Source: an uncultured Atopostipes sp. (lineage in GTDB: Bacteria > Bacillota > Bacilli > Lactobacillales > Carnobacteriaceae_A). Taken from it: DNA of 36,534 nt. The DNA lies in NCBI GenBank assembly GCA_910588235.1, contig CAJUOQ010000023.1, forward strand, positions 1-36,534, in the 5' to 3' direction. Below the pieces are notes generated by a model that saw only the letters and a program-made list of their open reading frames with translations, did not search any database and was not told where the DNA came from. Below, one piece after another: positions 30,550 through 36,534 of the stretch. Both the position numbers and the translations under genes were made by a program. How positions within the stretch are numbered: position 1 is the stretch's first letter; each line of letters begins with the position of its first letter.

Positions 30550-32679
30550 CTAACTATCTTTTACTAAATATTCAATCAATACATAACGAATTTCGTCATA
30601 AGTAATTTCTTCAGCTAAGTATTCTTTGATGGGTTTCAAAGTTTCTATCCCTATTTTTTGAAAAGCTTCTTTAATCGTTCGCTTACGGGAAGGCACTACT
30701 TCTGCAGTGAATTCTTCTAAGTTTCCTTCTTCTGCCGCCTGGGTTAAATGATTGAGAACCGTTGTTTCGGTTAAGTTTCGTTCAATCGCAATCTCATAAG
30801 GAGTCAAACCTTGTTCGGCGTATTCTGCACTCTCAAGATAACTCGAGGAATTAGTCTCGTTAAAGGGAGTGGAAGACGTTTCTTCATCTAGCACAATATT
30901 TTTTTGTTTATTTTTTCCTGAAGCTAAAAATTCTTGAATTACCGGCAAAAATTGTCCAGCATATTTATCGGCTTTAACCGATCCGACGCCTTCAACAGTG
31001 AGAAATTCCGTTTCATTTTTAGGTAATCGACTGGCCATATCTTCTAAAGATTTATTTGAAAAGATGATATACGCTGGAACACCTTCAGCTTGTGCCAGCT
31101 TTAAACGAACCTCTCTTAATACTTCATATAATTCATGGTCTACATTTGGTGAAGTGCGCTGGGTTTGTGCAGAAGTGATTTCATTGTACGAACGCTCTTT
31201 AATCGCTAAAGAAGCTTCGCCAAAGATCAGACTTTTCGCTTGGGTCGTGACATAAAGTCCACGATATTCGGTTACTCCAATATAACGATGCGCAACTAAA
31301 GCTGAAATAATATCTCTAATCTGTTGGATAGAGTAATTTTTCATAAGTCCATGAGTACTGAGTGCATCAAATTTATTTTCCAGGATTCGCTGATTTTGAC
31401 TGCCACGTAGAACATCGACAATCATAGTCATACCAAAATTTAATTTCATCCGCACCATACAAGATAAAATCATTTGAGCTTCTTTGGTCACATCGACAAT
31501 CTTCACTTCCCCTAAACAGCTCGAACAATTTCCACAGGGTTCACTTGTCTCTTCTCCGAAATACTGCAAGATATAATTTCGTAAACAGCCGGTAAAGTTC
31601 GCATATTGAATCATTGTTTCTAAGCGTTCTTGGGCTAATTGATCAGAACTTTGGGCAATTAAATACTTGTTGGTCATTATATCTTGGGTGTGATAAAGAA
31701 GAACGGCTTCTGCGGCTAAAGAGTCCCGTCCTGCTCGTCCTGCTTCTTGGTAATAGCTTTCTAAATCTTTTGGTAAATTATAATGAATGACTTTCCGAAC
31801 GTCCGTCTTATCAATCCCCATTCCGAAAGCATTCGTCGCCACGACTAAATTGGTTTGATCATTAATGAAGTCATTTTGAGCTTGTTTTCTTTCTTCTTGT
31901 TCCATACCTGCATGGTACTTACTGACAGCATACCCTTTTTTCCGCAAGTCTTCATACAATTTATCGACTTGTTTACGCGTGCTCGCATAGATAATCATCG
32001 CCTCTTCGTGGTTAATCAGCTGGTACAAAGTCGCTTTACGATGACTAGGTTCTAAAACGGTAAATTTAATATTCGGACGGTCAAATGAATTGATAAAAAC
32101 TTCCGGTTGTTTTAAATCTAGCTGTTTCACGATATCTTTTTGAACTAAATCCGTAGCTGTGGCCGTAAAGCTAGCAACGACCGGTCGCTTAGGCAGTTGA
32201 TCAATGAATTGATTAATCTTTCGATAACTAGGACGAAAGTCAAAACCCCATTGGGACACACAGTGAGCTTCATCGATCGCCAGTAATGAGATAGGATGTT
32301 GTCGAATGAACGAAATGAAGCTGGCGTTATCTAAACGTTCTGGCGCTACATATAATAGTTTCAGACTTCCCTGTCTTAATTGCTGCATCACTTGTTGAAA
32401 TTCCTGATTAGAAATCGTCGAATTTAAATAAGCCGCAGGTATACCCAATTGCGTCAGTGAATCGACTTGATCTTTCATTAAAGAAATTAACGGGGAGATC
32501 ACAACCGTTAGCCCAGGCAACATTAAGGCCGATAATTGATAACAAATCGACTTTCCACCACCTGTCGGTAAAACACCTAAAGTATCACGACCAGACAAAA
32601 TCGTATCGATGATTTCTTTTTGACCCGGTCGAAAAGTTGAATACCCAAAATGCTGTTGTAACGCTGATTCTAACTGCAC
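30550..32679 (-). CDS. recQ: ATP-dependent DNA helicase RecQ
   Basis: 3'-5' DNA helicase for recombination and fork repair. Domains run in order: helicase core (motif 0 FGYSTFRPGQKEII, motif I PTGGGKS, motif II IDEAHCVSQWG, motif III ASFTATAT, motif VI QEAGRAGRDS), the zinc-binding RQC region with its cysteines in CLRNYILQYFGEETSEPC and CGNCSSCLG (in two adjacent pieces), an HRDC domain (RLKLAQAEGVPAYIIF ... VEGVGSVKADKYA) and a C-terminal helix-turn-helix (GLTPYEIAIERNLTETTVL). 709 residues, complete. Start is GTG with AAAGGAG eight bases upstream. Confidence 0.95.
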   Translation of the reverse strand: MQLESALQQHFGYSTFRPGQKEIIDTILSGRDTLGVLPTGGGKSICYQLSALMLPGLTVVISPLISLMKDQVDSLTQLGIPAAYLNSTISNQEFQQVMQQLRQGSLKLLYVAPERLDNASFISFIRQHPISLLAIDEAHCVSQWGFDFRPSYRKINQFIDQLPKRPVVASFTATATDLVQKDIVKQLDLKQPEVFINSFDRPNIKFTVLEPSHRKATLYQLINHEEAMIIYASTRKQVDKLYEDLRKKGYAVSKYHAGMEQEERKQAQNDFINDQTNLVVATNAFGMGIDKTDVRKVIHYNLPKDLESYYQEAGRAGRDSLAAEAVLLYHTQDIMTNKYLIAQSSDQLAQERLETMIQYANFTGCLRNYILQYFGEETSEPCGNCSSCLGEVKIVDVTKEAQMILSCMVRMKLNFGMTMIVDVLRGSQNQRILENKFDALSTHGLMKNYSIQQIRDIISALVAHRYIGVTEYRGLYVTTQAKSLIFGEASLAIKERSYNEITSAQTQRTSPNVDHELYEVLREVRLKLAQAEGVPAYIIFSNKSLEDMASRLPKNETEFLTVEGVGSVKADKYAGQFLPVIQEFLASGKNKQKNIVLDEETSSTPFNETNSSSYLESAEYAEQGLTPYEIAIERNLTETTVLNHLTQAAEEGNLEEFTAEVVPSRKRTIKEAFQKIGIETLKPIKEYLAEEITYDEIRYVLIEYLVKDS

Positions 32680-33032
32680 AATACAAGCTCCTTTTACTGC
32701 AAATTATTATCCTTCGTGATTTCAAAAGTACCCATTCATATTAACACATATTCAAAAGAGCGTCGGTCATTTTTGAAATTTCCCTTAAAATGAATCTTCT
32801 ATATATTCATTGGAAAAAACATCTCATTAAAAACAGCTTTTCAGTCATTTCTAGTCGTCTACTTATAGAGAAAAACGATCGCCTATTTTATTAGTGAATT
32901 CATTATGTTTTTCAAATAGACAATGGTAAAATAGATAAGATTAGTCAAAACAAATAACATATATTTTAATATTAAATTTTAAAAACCAATAAAACGAATC
33001 AATATTTGTTAGAAAGTAAGAGGAGAATTCAC
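32680..33032. other. Divergent promoter region between recQ and the GH3 gene
   Basis: 353 bases without a gene. On the plus strand TGGTAAAAT (extended -10, TAAAAT at 32927-32932) is a likely GH3 promoter with about 95 bases of leader. A small ATGAAT/ATTCAT hairpin lies at about 32790-32812. No cre-like operator is evident here. Confidence 0.45.
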
Positions 33033-35129
33033 GTGCAACAACCTAAACTAGAAGTTCGAACGAAACAATTAATTGAAGTAGATGGTCATCAGTTTAAAGA
33101 TTTAAATGGCAATGGCCAATTGGATCCTTATGAAGATTGGCGCTTACCTGCTGAAGAACGGGTCCAAGATTTAATTCAGCGGATGACGATCGATGAAAAA
33201 ATCGGGATGATGTTGATTACTTCCCAACCTATGGGTAAATCTCAAAAAGATGCATCTAAGACAAGCCATGATGGTTTGTTGGATGAAGCAGAGATTGAAG
33301 CAGGGACAAATATTTTTGTGACTGAGAAAAAATATGGTTCGACTTATCATATTGAAAATTTACATCTTCGTCATTTTATCTTAAGAGATAATTGGGACGA
33401 ACAAGATATCGCTGAATGGGTCAATGCCATGAACGAAGTGAGCGAAGGAACTCGTTTGGGAATCCCGACGATCATTGCTTCGAATTCTCGTAATGAGAAT
33501 GCTGAACGTACTTTTGGAATGAATGATGCGGTCGGTGTTTTTTCAACCTGGCCAAGTACCTTAGGACTGGCTGCTGCTGCTCTAGGTGATCAAGCAGCAG
33601 GTAAAGGAACTTCAATTTTTACTGAGTTCGCAGAAACTGTCCGCAAAGAGTGGACCGCAACTGGGCTGCGTAAAGGCTATATGTATATGATCGATACGGT
33701 AACCGATCCACGCTGGCAAAGAATTTACGGTACATTTGGTGAAAGTACGGAATTAATTACAGACGCCACAGTGCAATTAATCCAGGGCTTACAAGGTAAA
33801 CAACTAAATACAGAGAGTGTTGCTCTGACAATGAAGCATTTCCCTGGAGGAGGCGCGCGCGAAAATGGTTTTGATCCGCATTATGCAGAAGGGAAATTTA
33901 ATGTTTACAAAACACCAGGAAGTCTCGAAAAATACCATTTACCACCCTTTCAAGCGGCAGCCAAGCATGGGGTAAGTTCTATTATGCCTTACTATTCAAT
34001 TCCTTCCGCTGAAAAAAGTTTCCCTCAAACGTATAAAGGAGAAAAAATACCTTTTGAAGCAGTCGGTTTTGCGTTCAATCACTTCTTTATCCACGACTTA
34101 CTTCGAGGTGAACTAGGCTTTCAAGGGTACATTAACTCAGATAGTGGCGTTTTAGATAATATGAGCTGGGGCGTGGAAGATTTAGACAAAGAAGACCGAG
34201 CGGCTAAAGCAGTAAATGCTGGTACAGATATCATTTCAGATACGAACCAAGTGGAATGGATTAAAAAAGCTTACGAAAGTGGAAAAATTTCTGAAGAAAG
34301 AATTAACGAAGCCAATGCACGGCTTTTATTAGAAATGTTTCATTTAGGATTATTTGATGACAAAACATATGTGGATCCTGCACAGGCGAAAAAGGTCGTC
34401 GCAGATCAAAATAATTGGGACAAAGCCTATCAAGTCCACCAAAAATCTACGGTCTTATTAAAAAATCAAAATGTTTTACCTTTAAAAGAAGGCACGAAAG
34501 TTTACACAGAATTTTTCCATAAAGAAGCCGAAGCAGCCGCTAATTATACAAAAGATACTCGCGAAAAAGTTAAAAAACATCAAGGAATTGAATTGGTTGA
34601 TTCCGTTAAAGACGCCGATGTAGCGATTGTATTTTTATATCCAAAGAGCGGGAACTATTTCTCTGCAACACCCGGTTTACTAGAGCTTGCGCTGTGTGAA
34701 AACAAAATCAACCGAGCGGTGGATGGTAGTAAATATTCCGAAACAACCATTCAAGAAATGGATCGTGTTTTTGAAATTGCTGAAGAAATTCACGCTCAAG
34801 GCGGCCAGTTCCTTTTAAGTGTAAATTCTAATATGCCTTGGTTGCTTGATAATGTAGAACCTCTGTCTGATGCATTGGTGGCTAACTTTGAAACACTTAT
34901 CGAAGCTCAATTAGATGTCTTTACCGGAAAAGTTGCGCCAGCGGGTAAATTACCCTTCACTTTTCCAAAAAATGAAGAAGTTATCGCTGTGGATGAAAAC
35001 GGTGAATGTGTTTCAAGAAATGATGTGCCCGGCTATGACAAAGATTTATACATGCCTGAAGGAATGACGTATGCCTATACAGATGCGGATGGAAATACCT
35101 ATAAACTTGGTTATGGATTAACGTATTGA
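33033..35129 (+). CDS. Glycoside hydrolase family 3 (beta-glucosidase-like)
   Basis: 698 residues. The N-terminal part carries a canonical EF-hand-type loop, DLNGNGQLDPYE (DxNxNGxxDxxE), just before the GH3 barrel (DLIQRMTIDEKIGMML). Barrel segments follow: GIPTIIASNSRNENAERTFG in two pieces, TLGLAAAAL, MKHFPGGGARENGFDPH, and the region of the nucleophile Asp in INSDSGVLDNMSWG. The C-terminal domain includes VVLLKNQNVLPLKEG-like sequence and WLLDNVEPLSDAL. It has no signal peptide, so it should act inside the cell on an imported oligosaccharide or glycoside. The start is GTG with AGGAG seven bases upstream; the longer frame to 33006 starts at a TTG upstream of that site. Substrate unknown. 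Confidence 0.9.
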   Translation: MQQPKLEVRTKQLIEVDGHQFKDLNGNGQLDPYEDWRLPAEERVQDLIQRMTIDEKIGMMLITSQPMGKSQKDASKTSHDGLLDEAEIEAGTNIFVTEKKYGSTYHIENLHLRHFILRDNWDEQDIAEWVNAMNEVSEGTRLGIPTIIASNSRNENAERTFGMNDAVGVFSTWPSTLGLAAAALGDQAAGKGTSIFTEFAETVRKEWTATGLRKGYMYMIDTVTDPRWQRIYGTFGESTELITDATVQLIQGLQGKQLNTESVALTMKHFPGGGARENGFDPHYAEGKFNVYKTPGSLEKYHLPPFQAAAKHGVSSIMPYYSIPSAEKSFPQTYKGEKIPFEAVGFAFNHFFIHDLLRGELGFQGYINSDSGVLDNMSWGVEDLDKEDRAAKAVNAGTDIISDTNQVEWIKKAYESGKISEERINEANARLLLEMFHLGLFDDKTYVDPAQAKKVVADQNNWDKAYQVHQKSTVLLKNQNVLPLKEGTKVYTEFFHKEAEAAANYTKDTREKVKKHQGIELVDSVKDADVAIVFLYPKSGNYFSATPGLLELALCENKINRAVDGSKYSETTIQEMDRVFEIAEEIHAQGGQFLLSVNSNMPWLLDNVEPLSDALVANFETLIEAQLDVFTGKVAPAGKLPFTFPKNEEVIAVDENGECVSRNDVPGYDKDLYMPEGMTYAYTDADGNTYKLGYGLTY

Positions 35130-35267
35130 TTTTAGAAGCTTAGTTTCTCAACCATTCGCGTTTTGCGATTCAGTATAATGCTCGCTAATTTTTCCTACTG
35201 TCTTATTTATTCTGTCTATTTTCTGGGTGTGTTATCATAGAAGCAAATCTAAATGATTAGGTGTTTT

Positions 35268-35708
35268 ATGAATAAAAAAATTATTAATTTTTTAAATCGT
35301 TTAATTACAGTTCCCATCTATTGTTTGTATCCGCTCGTCCTTATATTCTTAATTTATACGCATGATGAACGGTTTTGGAGAGCACTCCTCGCACCTGCCA
35401 TTTCTTTTGTGCTGGTGAGTGCCCTCCGAAATTATATAAATGCGCCTCGTCCTTATGAAGTGTCAGGCGTCAAACCAATTATTGCAAAGGATACTAAAGG
35501 CAAATCATTTCCTAGTCGTCATGTGTTCTCTATTTTTGTGATCGCAACGACTCTCTATTTTATTTTTAAACCATTAGGTATCTTTTTGATGGTAGCGGGT
35601 GTCTTACTAGCCATTCTGCGGGTCATTGGCGGTGTTCACTTCCCTAGAGACGTGATTGCGGGAGCTTTCATTGGCATTTTATCGGGTGTTTTAGGATTTT
35701 ATTTATAA
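35268..35708 (+). CDS. PAP2-family phosphatase
   Basis: 146-residue membrane protein with five or so helices. PAP2 active-site motifs: LRNYINAPRPYE (the KxxxxxxRP motif with Arg in the first place), KSFPSRHVFS (PSRH in place of PSGH, keeping the His) and RVIGGVHFPRDVIAG (SRxxxxxHxxxD with catalytic His and Asp). It removes phosphate from lipid pyrophosphates or phosphatidate analogues, such as undecaprenyl pyrophosphate; substrate not shown. The ATG at 35268 has TTAGGTG upstream; earlier codons of the frame lack such a site. Confidence 0.87.
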   Translation: MNKKIINFLNRLITVPIYCLYPLVLIFLIYTHDERFWRALLAPAISFVLVSALRNYINAPRPYEVSGVKPIIAKDTKGKSFPSRHVFSIFVIATTLYFIFKPLGIFLMVAGVLLAILRVIGGVHFPRDVIAGAFIGILSGVLGFYL

Positions 35709-35765
35709 AAAGGAACAATGACATGAAAAAATAAAATATTTTATATTTTTTAAGGAGTGCATATA

Positions 35766-36395
35766 ATGAACAATCCTATTTTTTCTTTTATTATCCTGCC
35801 ACTATTCCTCTTCATTACTTATTGGCTCGCTCTCAAGATAAGAGGTAAACTAGCTAAACCTAAATATGAGGATGAGGTACAGACCCCTGGTGGTTTTGAT
35901 ACTTTTTTACTGAAAGTCCTGACCGTCTTGACGGTTTTCAGTGGCATTTTCACCATTTTAGGGATCGCTATGCAAGAAACTGAAATGGCGATCGTTTTTT
36001 TAGTCCTAACCGTTATCTTCGCAGGAATCGTTCTCTTATTAAGACGCCAGTATGACATGTCTTATCAAGAAAATAATGACTATTTTATTTTAAATGCTCA
36101 GAAAAAAGAATATCAAGTTTATTATGATGATATTGTAGATTGGCAGCCTCATCTGAACGAAGTAAGAGTTCTCGATGAATCTCGTGAAGATGAAGAATAC
36201 ATAAGAGTAAATATTTCTATTTTTAAACCAGAAATCTTACTACGAAAAATTGCCGAAATGACCTTTGAAGGTAAATTTTATACTTTGGATGATTTTTATT
36301 TTGATGATCCGACAAGAGAATATGAAGTGATAAACTATTTAACCCAAAATAATTATAGCTATCTCATCGAAGATTATATAGATGAACAAAATTAA
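35766..36395 (+). CDS. Membrane protein of unknown function
   Basis: 209 residues. The N-terminus has one helix (FSFIILPLFLFITYWLAL), then a charged loop, then two more (LLKVLTVLTVFSGIFTILG, and AIVFLVLTVIFAGIVLLL). The C-terminal 100 residues are soluble, with repeated acidic and aromatic residues (YFILNAQKKEYQVYYDDIV ... FYTLDDFYFDDP) and a PH-like strand pattern. I do not recognise the family. The ATG at 35766 has AAGGAG eight bases upstream; a GTG three codons earlier overlaps that site. It may be co-transcribed with the PAP2 gene (57-base gap). Confidence 0.65.
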   Translation: MNNPIFSFIILPLFLFITYWLALKIRGKLAKPKYEDEVQTPGGFDTFLLKVLTVLTVFSGIFTILGIAMQETEMAIVFLVLTVIFAGIVLLLRRQYDMSYQENNDYFILNAQKKEYQVYYDDIVDWQPHLNEVRVLDESREDEEYIRVNISIFKPEILLRKIAEMTFEGKFYTLDDFYFDDPTREYEVINYLTQNNYSYLIEDYIDEQN

Positions 36396-36416
36396 GATAG
36401 TTTTATATTCTAAAAG

Positions 36417-36445
36417 AAAAGTACGTGCAATGAGCGCGTACTTTT
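36417..36445 (+). terminator. Terminator of the PAP2/membrane protein genes
   Basis: Stem AAAAGTACG (36417-36425) / CGTACTTTT (36437-36445), with 11-nt loop and T-run on the right. Confidence 0.85.
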
Positions 36446-36483
36446 TATTATTTATTTATAAATTCAATCTAAAAATATCCATT

Positions 36484-36534
36484 ATCGAGTAGGAGATAAA
36501 TAATTAATTTATTTATCGTCCCCTCACACCACCA
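36484..36534 (-). mobile_element. Probable 3' end of a group II intron, running out of the window
   Basis: Read on the minus strand the last 51 bases are GGTGGTGTGAGGGG followed by a 9-bp hairpin (GATAAATAA / TTATTTATC) and CTCCTACTCGAT. This resembles the end of bacterial group II introns: the 3' part of domain V (GGTGGTGTGAGAGG), domain VI stem and a terminal CCTACTCGAT. The intron end would be the base complementary to 36484. The intron body and any reverse transcriptase would lie beyond 36534. Recognition is from memory of such intron ends, not a covariance search. Confidence 0.6.

Noticed and set aside
1..36534. CRISPR array, tRNA or rRNA genes
   Set aside because: No regular direct repeats with unique spacers apart from the three-unit 42-bp repeat (which has no spacers of constant size in the CRISPR sense). 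No tRNA cloverleaf or rRNA sequence was recognised.

Overview
The window is AT-rich, low-GC Gram-positive chromosomal DNA. Strong AGGAGG-type ribosome-binding sites, many hairpin-plus-T-run terminators, a CcpA-type operator, a MsmX/UgpC sugar-ABC ATPase and YwbE/DUF1294/DUF554 families all point to Lactobacillales. Enterococcaceae (Enterococcus/Tetragenococcus-like) or Carnobacteriaceae are most likely, but the genus cannot be fixed from sequence alone. It is mostly an ordinary chromosomal backbone of short operons, largely on the minus strand.

Layout. 1-870: a graveyard holding a decayed transketolase remnant that abuts a decayed copy of the 3' end of the MsmX-type ATPase gene. 879-2641: a DUF4153 membrane-protein gene broken by one missing base. 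2978-4132: the intact MsmX-type ATPase, with two catabolite-repression-like operators upstream. 4409-5923: phosphohexomutase. 6105-7599: a thiol-disulfide cluster with a CPFC FrnE/DsbA protein, a small two-cysteine protein overlapping it, and a divergent DsbA-like protein with CPDS. 7662-13607: membrane protein, a 42-bp tandem repeat, pRiA4b ORF-3 family protein, YwbE, cyclase, SWIM zinc-finger protein, DUF1294 and tRNA-dihydrouridine synthase. 13879-14780: a GreA-like factor converging on a small HExxH protein. 15097-17594: an ABC importer made of an ATPase plus a fused permease/solute receptor, most like EgtUV (ergothioneine). 17898-19330: GyrI-like protein and a TspO-like membrane protein.

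19426-24778 carries resistance-type genes among housekeeping genes (exoA, corA). One is an ANT(6)-family adenylyltransferase with an in-frame internal deletion. The other is a single ORF joining a complete Vat-type acetyltransferase to a complete Arr-type rifampin ADP-ribosyltransferase. This fusion is the most remarkable item in the window: the Arr triad is present with exactly the spacing of stand-alone Arr, and the Vat active-site His is kept.

24930-36395: DEAD-box helicase with a long leader, glyoxalase II-like hydrolase, Na/Pi cotransporter with a PhoU tail, RibD_C/DHFR-like reductase, RecQ, a GH3 glycosidase with a canonical EF-hand-like loop, PAP2 phosphatase and a membrane protein of unknown function. 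The last 51 bases look like the 3' end (domain VI and part of domain V) of a group II intron on the minus strand, running out of the window.

Many start codons were set by Shine-Dalgarno spacing. Several of the longest open frames begin at GTG/TTG codons that overlap the ribosome-binding site itself, and the true start lies a few codons inside.
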